Positions 1 to 5,608 of a DNA stretch of 8,230 nt are shown here, piece after piece. The position numbers and the translations under genes were made by a program. The notes beneath the pieces are model-generated. The model was not told the origin of the DNA. It ran no database searches and worked only from the letters and a program-made list of their open reading frames with translations. The stretch lies in the NCBI GenBank assembly GCA_051648405.1, contig JBOFFC010000082.1, positions 1 through 8,230 of the forward strand. Direction: 5' to 3'. This DNA comes from JBOFFC01 sp051648405 (GTDB taxonomy: Bacteria > Planctomycetota > Planctomycetia > Pirellulales > Lacipirellulaceae). Within the stretch, counting starts at the first letter, position 1. Each line of letters begins with the position of its first letter.

Positions 1-350
1 TCGCCGCGGACCACTTCGCGGAGCAGCGCTTCGGTCGATCCGCCGGAAACCATCGATAGAATATCGATCCAGACCTGTCGGTACGCGGCGACCCAGCTCG
101 CCTCGCGCGAGGGGACACAGGCGCCGGGGTCGGAGAAGCACGTGTCGCGTAGGCCTCCGGCGAACTGCCGACGGTCGCTCGCGGCGCCCCTGAACATCGT
201 TGCCAAGCGTTCGTCGGTCGCGACGTCGGCCACCGCGTCGAACCCCTCGGCACTATCAAAGATGGCCTGGTGCAGCTGGCGGAGCGAGTCGAGCTGTTCG
301 TCGGAGTAGGCTCGATCGCGTGTGGTCGTTGCGGGGGGGGCTAGGGTCAT
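1..350 (-). CDS. DUF2383 / PA2169-family four-helix-bundle protein (C-terminus cut by window edge)
   Basis: An open frame of 116 codons starts at the ATG on the complement of 350-348 and leaves the window at position 1 without a stop. After a short Thr/Pro/Ala-rich lead it reads like the DUF2383 (PA2169) family: an amphipathic helix with LRQLHQAIFDSAEGFDAVAD, a second with ERLATMFRGAASDRRQFAGG, then SWVAAYRQVWIDILSMVSGG and STEALLREVVRG. In the family these are helices of a ferritin-like bundle of about 140-150 residues, so some 30 residues are probably missing. The function is not established; members turn up among stress and envelope genes. An AGGA on the minus strand (363-360) lies 9 bases before the ATG, and a sigma-54-type promoter lies 42 bases upstream. 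The gene is divergent from the sigma-54 activator. Family assignment is by eye; coding status is strong because promoter, ribosome site and helix pattern agree. Confidence 0.82.
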   Translation of the reverse strand, partial: MTLAPPATTTRDRAYSDEQLDSLRQLHQAIFDSAEGFDAVADVATDERLATMFRGAASDRRQFAGGLRDTCFSDPGACVPSREASWVAAYRQVWIDILSMVSGGSTEALLREVVRG

Positions 351-403
351 CGACGGTGTTCCTGGGGGCGAGAGTTCGGGCACGTTCCTGCCCGTCCAGA
401 GGT

Positions 404-418
404 GCAACACGCATGCCA
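404..418 (-). promoter_or_regulatory. Sigma-54 (-24/-12) promoter of the DUF2383 gene
   Basis: Read on the minus strand the bases are TGGCATG-CGTG-TTGC followed by A, against the consensus TGGCACG-N4-TTGCW: only one of the fixed positions differs. The invariant GG (417-416) and GC (405-404) are 12 bases apart as required. The predicted transcript start is near 392, which gives a leader of about 42 bases to the ATG. This would make expression dependent on a bacterial enhancer-binding protein, for example the adjacent activator. Confidence 0.72.
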
Positions 419-546
419 CCGGGAGAAGAAGAACCGGTCCGCGACCGCGGCCACCGCGCTGGCGAGGCGCCGAACGAGCCGATCAGCGACCGCCGCCCGG
501 CGATCACTCTTCGACCGGCGATTCTCAACATCGGAGGTGTCCGCGC

Positions 547-570
547 GGCGATCGCAGCGCGATCATCGCC
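547..570. promoter_or_regulatory. Candidate distal upstream activator site (dyad)
   Basis: The stretch begins GGCGAT and ends ATCGCC. It contains the palindrome GCGATCGC (548-555) and, at 559-569, the odd-centred dyad GCGAT-C-ATCGC. The latter recurs as its exact reverse complement at 654-664. The dyad centre is about 133 bases before the predicted plus-strand start and about 172 before the minus-strand start, typical distances for a sigma-54 enhancer. That it is bound by the adjacent Fis-type regulator is inference; CGATCG-like words are common in GC-rich DNA. Confidence 0.35.
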
Positions 571-652
571 GACCGACGTTGGCGTCAACGGAGCCTACCC
601 GGTCGTCGGGAGCGCACCCGTTGACGGTGGCAGCAGCGTCTCGAACGCGACT

Positions 653-665
653 CGCGATGATCGCG
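653..665. promoter_or_regulatory. Candidate proximal operator dyad
   Basis: CGCGAT-G-ATCGCG is a perfect 13-base odd-centred palindrome ending six bases before the -24 element at 671. Its 11-base core matches, in inverted orientation, the dyad at 559-569, with centres 95 bases apart (close to nine helical turns). This close to the promoter, a bound protein would overlap the polymerase edge, so repression or looping with the distal copy is as plausible as activation. Confidence 0.35.
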
Positions 666-670
666 CCGCA

Positions 671-686
671 CGGCACGGGTCTTGCT
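671..686 (+). promoter_or_regulatory. Sigma-54 (-24/-12) promoter of the activator gene
   Basis: The bases CGGCACG-GGTC-TTGCT match TGGCACG-N4-TTGCW at every fixed position but the first. GG is at 672-673 and GC at 684-685, exactly 12 apart. The predicted transcript start is near 697, giving a 55-base leader to the ATG at 752 (28 bases if 725 is the true start). An activator of sigma-54 transcribed from a sigma-54 promoter suggests positive autoregulation. Confidence 0.68.
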
Positions 687-751
687 TTCCCAACGACCAC
701 GTTGGAAGATCAGAACTCAACTCTATGGCGCGCTGCTCGCGGCGTTCGCTT

Positions 752-2260
752 ATGCCCCTCCTGATTTCGATCGACGACGACCGAGCCGTTCACCACGTCA
801 TCTCGCGCACGCTGGGCGCCAGGGGGATCGAGGTCAGAGTCGCGTTCTCGGCGCAGGAGGGGCTGGCGCTCATCGAACAAACAAACCCCGACACGGTGCT
901 GCTGGACGTTCGACTCCCCGACATGTCGGGGCTCGAAGCGCTGAAACTCATCCGCCAGCGCGACCCGCGGCTGCCGGTCATCCTGGTGACGGGGTCGGGG
1001 TCGAGTGACACGGCGATCGAGTCGATGAAGCTCGGGGCATTCGACTACCTCCACAAGCCGATCGACCTCGATCGGCTTGAGGCGCTCGTCACGCAGGCGC
1101 TCGAGACGCGGCGACTGGCGAGCGTACGCGTGGGGATCGACAGTCTGTTGGCCCCCGACGAGAGCGGCGACGCCTTCATCGGTCGCTGCACTGCGATGCA
1201 AGAAGTGTTCAAGGCGATTGGACGCGTGGCCCCCCAAGACGTTCCGGTGCTCGTACGCGGCGAGAGTGGCGCCGGCAAGGAGCTCGTCGCGCGGGCCCTC
1301 TTCCAACACAGCACCAGGCCCAACGGCCCGTTCTTGGCCGTGAACTGCGCAGCGCTCTCCGAAACATTGCTCGAGAGCGAGCTGTTCGGCCACGAGAAAG
1401 GGGCGTTCACCGGCGCGCACGAGCGTCGGATCGGCAAGTTCGAGCAATGCGATGGCGGAACCATCTTCCTCGACGAGGTCGGCGACATGTCGCCGCTCGT
1501 GCAGAGCAAGGTGCTGCGGCTGCTGCAAGAACAGCGTTTCGAACGGGTCGGTGGCAACCAGACGATCGAGACCAACGCGCGGGTGATCTCCGCCACCAAC
1601 CGCGACCTCGAAGCCATGTGCGACGCGGGCGACTTTCGGTTGGACCTGTTCTATCGACTGAACGGTTTTACCGTGACGCTCCCGCCGCTGCGCGAGCGCG
1701 GAGACGATCGCGTCATGTTGCTGCAGCACTTCCTCGCACGGTTCAACCGAGAGCTCGGACTCGACGTGCAAGGGATCGCCCCCGACGCGCTGAGCCGCCT
1801 GACGGCTTATGAATGGCCGGGCAACCTACGCGAGCTTCAGAGCGTGGTGAAGCAGTCGATGCTCTGCTGCGCCGGTCAGGTGCTGCTGGCGTCAAACCTC
1901 CCCGCCGAGCTTAACGCGATCCCATCGGTCGGTGCGGCGCCGCAGTCCAGCAAGGCGGAACGGTCCGCGATCGCATCCGAAGGTACCTCGACCGGTGAGC
2001 ACCGCGCGCTCGCCGCCTTCATTACCGAGCGGCTCGCGGCGGGGTCCTCGGAGCTCTACTCCGAGTCCGTCGCGCTTCTGGAACGCCAGCTTCTCACCGG
2101 CGTGCTGACGCACACGTGCGGCAACCAATCCGAGGCTTCACGCATCCTCGGGATCACGCGTGGCAGCCTACGCAACAAGATCCGCTTGCATCGGATCCAG
2201 ATCGGCCAGACCGTGGTCTTCACGCCCGCCCCCGGGAGCGACGCGCACGAGAGCGTCTAG
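752..2260 (+). CDS. Sigma-54-dependent response regulator (REC-AAA+-Fis HTH, NtrC family)
   Basis: A 502-residue enhancer-binding protein that, when phosphorylated, should hydrolyse ATP to open sigma-54 promoters. The receiver domain (about 1-120) has the acidic pair D8/D9, phospho-acceptor D52 (VLLDVRLPD), T80 and K102 in HKP. The AAA+ domain (about 145-385) has Walker A GESGAGKE (170-177), the sigma-54 contact loop GAFTGA (217-222), Walker B FLDE (D241/E242) and the arginine region FRLDLFYR (295-302). The C-terminal Fis-type helix-turn-helix lies at about 445-482 (NQSEASRILGITRGSLRNKI). All key residues are intact and the length is normal for the NtrC group. I chose ATG 752 because the receiver fold begins there; an in-frame ATG at 725 adds nine residues, and neither has a well-spaced Shine-Dalgarno. 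The stop overlaps that of the convergent Hpt gene. The exact subfamily (AtoC, ZraR or other) cannot be told. Confidence 0.95.
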   Translation: MPLLISIDDDRAVHHVISRTLGARGIEVRVAFSAQEGLALIEQTNPDTVLLDVRLPDMSGLEALKLIRQRDPRLPVILVTGSGSSDTAIESMKLGAFDYLHKPIDLDRLEALVTQALETRRLASVRVGIDSLLAPDESGDAFIGRCTAMQEVFKAIGRVAPQDVPVLVRGESGAGKELVARALFQHSTRPNGPFLAVNCAALSETLLESELFGHEKGAFTGAHERRIGKFEQCDGGTIFLDEVGDMSPLVQSKVLRLLQEQRFERVGGNQTIETNARVISATNRDLEAMCDAGDFRLDLFYRLNGFTVTLPPLRERGDDRVMLLQHFLARFNRELGLDVQGIAPDALSRLTAYEWPGNLRELQSVVKQSMLCCAGQVLLASNLPAELNAIPSVGAAPQSSKAERSAIASEGTSTGEHRALAAFITERLAAGSSELYSESVALLERQLLTGVLTHTCGNQSEASRILGITRGSLRNKIRLHRIQIGQTVVFTPAPGSDAHESV

Positions 2261-2691
2261 CCTTGCGTTGCACCCGCTCGCCAAGCCGCGAGCGATGCGC
2301 CGAGTCGTTTAGCGTTAACCGTCAATCGCGGCACGAGCGGCGCCAGCAGTTGACGATCGCCGCGTCCGGCAAACGACTCTACCGTCGCCGCGAGGTGCGT
2401 GACGTCGTCCGCGTCGAACGTCGAGGCCATGCCCCTCAAGGTGTGGGCCGCCCTCCTCAACTCGTCCCAATCGCCGCGGTCGAGCGCCGCGTCGAGGCGG
2501 TCGCAGAGCGCTGGGTGGTCGTCGGTATAAAACGAGGTCATGTCGAGCAAGAGCTGGACGTCGCCGCGGAACCGCCGCAGCGCCACGGAGAGATCGATCG
2601 CTCCACGCGGCGCTTCGTCACCACCCGGCGCGTCGTGCGGATCGGTGGATTCGTGCTGGTTGGCGCTGCTATTCATCTCGTCGATAGGCAT
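2257..2691 (-). CDS. Hpt-domain histidine phosphotransfer protein
   Basis: A 144-residue cytosolic protein with a polar N-terminal tail (about 1-30) followed by a helical Hpt domain. The phospho-acceptor is His83 in the signature ELRRAAHTLRGMASTF, preceded by an Asp/Leu-rich helix (FYTDDHPALCDRLDAAL). Hpt proteins relay phosphate between receiver domains in multistep phosphorelays. The gene converges on the sigma-54 response regulator, and the two share a CTAG that supplies both TAG stops, so the REC domain next door is an obvious candidate partner; that pairing is inference. The start is uncertain. I use ATG on the complement of 2691-2689; a TTG at 2724 would add 11 residues, and an ATG at 2676 would remove five and has GACGAG just ahead. 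No sigma-54 promoter is visible upstream. A 9-pair hairpin (2728-2749) lies about 40 bases before the start. Confidence 0.9.
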   Translation of the reverse strand: MPIDEMNSSANQHESTDPHDAPGGDEAPRGAIDLSVALRRFRGDVQLLLDMTSFYTDDHPALCDRLDAALDRGDWDELRRAAHTLRGMASTFDADDVTHLAATVESFAGRGDRQLLAPLVPRLTVNAKRLGASLAAWRAGATQG

Positions 2692-3354
2692 GATCAACTC
2701 GACGTGCGCTCCAAAACAGGGCAACTTCGGCGAGCCGGCGGGTTCGCCGGATTCCCGTCAGCTGCGGCTCACGGTTGTGCTGATCGTTCGGCGCTCCTCG
2801 ACACCATGGTAATCGCGCCCCCTCCCGGAGCGTGTTCCGCCCGCGGCTCGGGCGTCCTCGAGTTGCCCTCGGTCCCTCATCGCGCGACGATCAACAAGGA
2901 TTTTGCACTCACTAGCAACCCAGCGGTCAACGGCCGCGCGGCCGCTCGCCGGTCGTTAGTGGAGTTCCCGACTCCGCGAAGTGGCGTAGCGTAGGTTCTG
3001 CACCCGAGATCCGCTAGAAGGATTGCTGGCGTGCGCCCGCCGGCACGCTCCGGATCGGGGGCCCGCGACCTCCATCATGGGCGGACTCCCAAGCACCGCG
3101 ACGTTCTTACCGCGGGTCTCAACGCCGTTTGTCCGTCCCTTCGGGGGGCCAACGACGCAGCTTACCGACAGCAAGTCCGGCGCCGCTCTCGGTGGCCACC
3201 GAGCGTTTATCGCCGCGACTTCGCCCGTTCTCCGCCGTAAGCGCACGTGGACCCGAACTCGATCTAGCGGTGCGACGCGAGACCCGCTCGGGGGCGTGGG
3301 CCGACGCCAAGTGGGGTTCCCGACCTCCGGTCTCGACGGACTTCTGCCACTCCC
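2692..3354. other. Long region without a gene, with several palindromes
   Basis: About 660 bases separate the Hpt start and the PDZ promoter. The open frames that cross it have Arg/Pro/Ser-rich translations without domain character, and I see no RNA gene. It holds a hairpin at 2728-2749 (nine pairs, one G-T), a perfect 14-base palindrome CGGCCGCGCGGCCG at 2931-2944, a perfect 16-base palindrome at 3188-3203, and a near-direct repeat of AGTGGAGTTCCCGACTCCG (2958-2976) at 3310-3329. It should contain the Hpt promoter, which I could not identify, and the enhancer for the PDZ promoter. Confidence 0.5.
3188..3203. promoter_or_regulatory. Perfect 16-base palindrome, candidate binding site
   Basis: CTCGGTGGCCACCGAG is a perfect inverted repeat with no spacer. 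Its centre is about 185 bases before the predicted transcript start of the PDZ gene, within the range of sigma-54 enhancers. No second full copy is seen in the window; only the half CGGTGGC recurs at 625-631 in the divergent region. A protein-binding dyad or a chance GC-rich palindrome are both possible. Confidence 0.3.
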
Positions 3355-3369
3355 TGGCATACCGATTGC
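3355..3369 (+). promoter_or_regulatory. Sigma-54 (-24/-12) promoter of the PDZ gene
   Basis: The bases TGGCATA-CCGA-TTGC match the consensus TGGCACG-N4-TTGC, with the invariant GG at 3356-3357 and GC at 3368-3369, 12 bases apart. The predicted transcript start is near 3381, 68 bases before the ATG at 3449. A TTGACA at 3390-3395 downstream of it resembles a sigma-70 -35 box, but no reasonable -10 follows at the right distance. Confidence 0.66.
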
Positions 3370-3448
3370 CTGTGAGGGTGTCGTAAGCGTTGACAAAGCT
3401 CGCTCGGTAAACGAGTGGCTGGGCCCCACCAACATCAGGCAGCTAACA

Positions 3449-4948
3449 ATGAACACGCAGCCTTGCTACCTCCTTGGCGCCCTCGTCGCTGCGTCGATCT
3501 GGCTCCCTGTGGCCGCCGACGAGCCAGGCAGGTCAGCGCAGGGCCAGGACGTACGGCGACCCGTCGCCAACGCGGAAGGAGACGAGGCTCGACCAGAATT
3601 GCGGGTCCTCGGCCTGACGCTGGTTGAGAAGCGGGACGCCGATAGCGGGTTCACCGGTCCCTACGTCGAGGCGGTCTTCCCGAACTCTCCTGCGTGGGAC
3701 GCGGGCCTCCGCGAGGGGGACCGCATCCTCGCCTTCGCGTCGATCGAGGACGTTGATTTCGAGACTTTCGCCGACGGAATTCGGAGTGTGTGCGAAGAGA
3801 AGCATGTGGGGGAGAAAATCCCGGTGAAGTACCACCGCGACGACGAGGAGATCGACACGACAATCGCCGCCCAGGGGCTACCACCGGAAGAGGCCGCTGC
3901 CGAACGCAAAGCGCGGTCGGTCGATCGCGACGCCGACACCCTGGCCTCGCAGGCGAAGTCGGCGACGGCTCCCCAGGGCCAGCCGGCAGTCGATACGGAA
4001 ATGCTTGAAGAAATGGCGGCGCTCGTGGAGAGGAGTCGCGGCGGTGCGCTCGCCGCCGAAGAGGAGGCGCGACTCTGGCAACTCGAAGCCCGTGTGTACG
4101 GGCGAGGCTACGGGGGAGGCTACTGGGGAGGCTACGGTGGGGGCTTGGGCTTCGCCGACCAAGGCCTGTCCGAAGGCCGAAGGGACGGCGCAGCGATCGA
4201 TCCCCAACAGCCCGGTCAACAGGGGGGGACACCCGAGGGGTTCCTGCCCGATACAGGGCCCGCAGCGCCGGGCAATCGCGCCGGGGAGCTCGGCGCAAAC
4301 CGCCCCGCAGGCCCGGGGAGAGAAGGCGCCAATGGCCTGTCTGGTGAGTTCGCAGAACTCCAGCAGGCGTTCCGCTCGAGGGCCCGGTTTACCCCCGCAC
4401 AGCAGCGACGCTTCGAGTCGTTGTCCCGTGTTCTTGGGCCCGACGCATCGACGCGTCGGGAAGCGTTCACACGCGGCGCTGAGCAGTACCGGCAATCGAC
4501 CCTCGACCTCCAGGAACTCAACGCAGTCCAGCAACGAGGAGGTCGGCTGAACCCGCAGCAGACCCGCCGTGTGAACGAGCTTCAGCAATCACTCGGCGAG
4601 TACCAGCAGCGGTACGGGCTCGACGCCAACGGCCAACTCACCGGCGGAGGCCAAGCGCCTGGCTTCGGCGCCGCGGGGGCGAACGGCGCCAGGACTGGCC
4701 CCGGAGGACGGCCGAATGCCCAGCAACGCCAGTCGCAGCAGCTGCAATCGCAGCAACAACAACAGCAACGGCAGCAACAACCGCAGCAGCAGCAGTCGAA
4801 CGGGTTCCCCGGCGGAGCCCCCGCGGCGGGCGCGAACCCAACCGGTCAAGCCCTCGGAGCGGGGTCTACGTCCGGGGGGGCGATCGGCCAGGGAACGTCG
4901 GGGGCTGGGGCCCCCGCTCCGGCTTCAGGCGCCGGGACGGCCCAATAG
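3449..4948 (+). CDS. Secreted PDZ-domain protein with helical repeats and a Gln/Gly-rich tail
   Basis: A 499-residue exported protein with no recognisable catalytic domain. Residues 1-23 form a hydrophobic signal peptide (LLGALVAASIWLPVAA, likely cut after A23). Residues ~50-143 are a PDZ domain: VEAVFPNSPAWDAGLREGDRI is the classic core that binds peptide C-termini or misfolded-protein ends. After a charged linker come three spaced copies of a short helical motif, L-x-P-x-x-x-x-R-hydrophobic-x-x-L (about 197-218, 311-330 and 363-383), a Gly-Tyr stretch (about 218-231), and a tail with 19 Gln in residues 425-449 followed by Gly/Ala/Pro. I chose ATG 3449 because the signal peptide starts there; the open frame upstream has no protein character. 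AGG at 3437-3439 is a weak ribosome site. A scaffold or envelope-surface role is inferred. It is preceded by a sigma-54 promoter, as is the activator gene. Confidence 0.85.
   Translation: MNTQPCYLLGALVAASIWLPVAADEPGRSAQGQDVRRPVANAEGDEARPELRVLGLTLVEKRDADSGFTGPYVEAVFPNSPAWDAGLREGDRILAFASIEDVDFETFADGIRSVCEEKHVGEKIPVKYHRDDEEIDTTIAAQGLPPEEAAAERKARSVDRDADTLASQAKSATAPQGQPAVDTEMLEEMAALVERSRGGALAAEEEARLWQLEARVYGRGYGGGYWGGYGGGLGFADQGLSEGRRDGAAIDPQQPGQQGGTPEGFLPDTGPAAPGNRAGELGANRPAGPGREGANGLSGEFAELQQAFRSRARFTPAQQRRFESLSRVLGPDASTRREAFTRGAEQYRQSTLDLQELNAVQQRGGRLNPQQTRRVNELQQSLGEYQQRYGLDANGQLTGGGQAPGFGAAGANGARTGPGGRPNAQQRQSQQLQSQQQQQQRQQQPQQQQSNGFPGGAPAAGANPTGQALGAGSTSGGAIGQGTSGAGAPAPASGAGTAQ
4101..4135 (+). 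repeat. 12-base in-frame direct repeats encoding G-Y-x-G units
   Basis: Three consecutive copies of a 12-base unit ending GGGAGGCTAC (first copy with C for G and one base shorter as delimited) encode RGYG-GGYW-GGYG. They sit between the first helical motif and the linker of the PDZ protein. The near-identity of codons points to slippage-type expansion. Confidence 0.7.
4721..4795 (+). repeat. CAG/CAA-rich polyglutamine tract
   Basis: Mixed CAG and CAA codons encode 19 glutamines in 25 residues (425-449 of the PDZ protein), including a run of six, broken by Arg, Ser, Leu and Pro. Mixed codons argue for selection on the residue, not recent pure-triplet slippage. The antisense frame yields a Leu-rich pseudo-translation that should not be taken as a gene. 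Confidence 0.8.
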
Positions 4949-5123
4949 TGACCGCGTTCCATCCGACCGACTACCAGCACCTCGTTTCACCCTCGGTTGG
5001 AGCGTCGCCATCGCGGTACTGACGGTGGCCGCCCAGCTTGCAGCCGTCCACGAAGCGTCGCGGAGGACCGCTCTTGAATGCTACCGACGCAACTCTCGTA
5101 TCACATCCCCAAGGACCAAACCC

Positions 5124-5552
5124 ATGAAACGAACGATCCTCGGATTGGCCGCTCTGGCCGCGCTTGGCTGCAACGACTCGGCGACACCGAGCCCCGACGC
5201 GACGAGGTCGCCGGAGTCACCGACGGCACAAACCGTCAACGACGCCGACCCGCACGTGGCTGCGGACAACACGGGTGTAAACACCCGCGACCGGGACGGC
5301 ATCGCGAAGACGCCGTTCGATCAAAGCAACGCGAGTGGCGACATCGCCGTGACGGCCGACATCCGCAAGCAGATCGTCGCCACGAGCATGTCTGTGTCGG
5401 CGCACAACGTGAAGATCATCACCCAGAACGGGAAAGTGACGCTACGCGGCCCCGTAGCGACCGACGGCGAGAAGGTTAACGTCGAGCGTATCGCAGGAAC
5501 CGTAGCCGGCGAAGGCAACGTGACGAGCGAGATCGAAGTCGACAACCAGTAA
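5124..5552 (+). CDS. BON-domain lipoprotein
   Basis: A 142-residue exported protein. Residues 1-16 are a short basic and hydrophobic leader ending in LAALAALGC, so Cys16 is a likely lipidation site, although Ala rather than Leu/Val sits at -3. A low-complexity Ser/Thr/Pro linker (about 17-70) leads to one BON domain (about 73-138: DIRKQIVATSMSVSAHNVKI, then GKVTLRGPV and VERIAGTVAGEGNV). BON domains are small alpha/beta folds found in OsmY and other periplasmic proteins and are thought to bind phospholipid or other envelope surfaces. AAGGA (5111-5115) lies 8 bases before the ATG. It heads a same-strand series of stress-type genes, 56 bases before the YflT-like gene. Its last 32 codons have a decayed copy at 6238-6333. 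No convincing promoter was found; TTGAAT at 5074-5079 with a poor -10 near 5096 is the best sigma-70-like guess. Confidence 0.9.
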   Translation: MKRTILGLAALAALGCNDSATPSPDATRSPESPTAQTVNDADPHVAADNTGVNTRDRDGIAKTPFDQSNASGDIAVTADIRKQIVATSMSVSAHNVKIITQNGKVTLRGPVATDGEKVNVERIAGTVAGEGNVTSEIEVDNQ

Positions 5553-5558
5553 GCGACC

Positions 5559-5578
5559 GCGCGCGACGCGCTGCGCAT
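5559..5578 (+). promoter_or_regulatory. Conserved palindromic leader element, copy 1
   Basis: GCGCGCGACGCGCTGCGCAT begins seven bases after the BON stop and ends 31 bases before the ATG of the first YflT-like gene. Seventeen of 20 bases match copy 2 at 6340-6359, and all three differences are C/T. The core is an odd-centred inverted repeat with one mismatch here. An operator, an mRNA structure or simple shared ancestry would all explain it. Confidence 0.5.
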
Positions 5579-5608
5579 TTCTTCACAACACTTTACAGGG
5601 AGACTCTC

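Larger units (their letters stand above)
351..751. other. Divergent intergenic regulatory region
   Basis: About 400 bases separate the divergent DUF2383 and sigma-54 activator genes. The open frames that cross it give Arg/Pro-rich translations with no family character, so I read it as non-coding. It contains two outward-facing sigma-54 promoters (404-418 minus, 671-686 plus), paired dyads with GCGAT-N-ATCGC arms (559-569 and 654-664), and a perfect 6-base inverted repeat CGGGCA/TGCCCG at 377-394 that would form a hairpin at the very 5' end of the minus-strand transcript. The size suits a shared enhancer region serving both promoters. Confidence 0.7.

Noticed and set aside
200..751. Open reading frame extending the activator about 184 residues upstream
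   Set aside because: The translation is Arg/Pro-rich without family character, it crosses two sigma-54 promoters and overlaps the divergent DUF2383 gene; the receiver domain starts at 752.
710..1771. Long open frame of 353 codons on the minus strand opposite the activator
   Set aside because: It is antisense to conserved REC and AAA+ motifs and its own translation has no recognisable family; a GC-rich shadow frame.
2851..2866. GGGCG...TTGC in the gap upstream of the PDZ gene as another sigma-54 site
   Set aside because: The GG is two bases too far from the GC and no gene starts within a sensible distance.
3390..3418. Sigma-70 promoter with TTGACA ahead of the PDZ gene
   Set aside because: No acceptable -10 hexamer lies 16-18 bases downstream; the nearest AT-rich bases are only about 12 away.
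3023..3448. In-frame upstream extension of the PDZ gene
   Set aside because: A signal peptide begins at 3449, and the upstream translation is low quality and contains the sigma-54-type promoter.
2956..3456. Minus-strand frame of 166 codons in the gap before the PDZ gene
   Set aside because: Ser/Pro/Arg-rich translation without hydrophobic periodicity or motifs, and it would run over the PDZ promoter and start codon.
4589..4849. Leu-rich minus-strand frame resembling a transmembrane protein
   Set aside because: The leucine run is only the complement of the CAG/CAA polyglutamine codons of the PDZ protein.
5026..5042. TGGC...TTGCA upstream of the BON gene, resembling a sigma-54 promoter
   Set aside because: GG (5027-5028) and GC (5040-5041) are separated by 11 bases instead of 10, which normally abolishes sigma-54 recognition.
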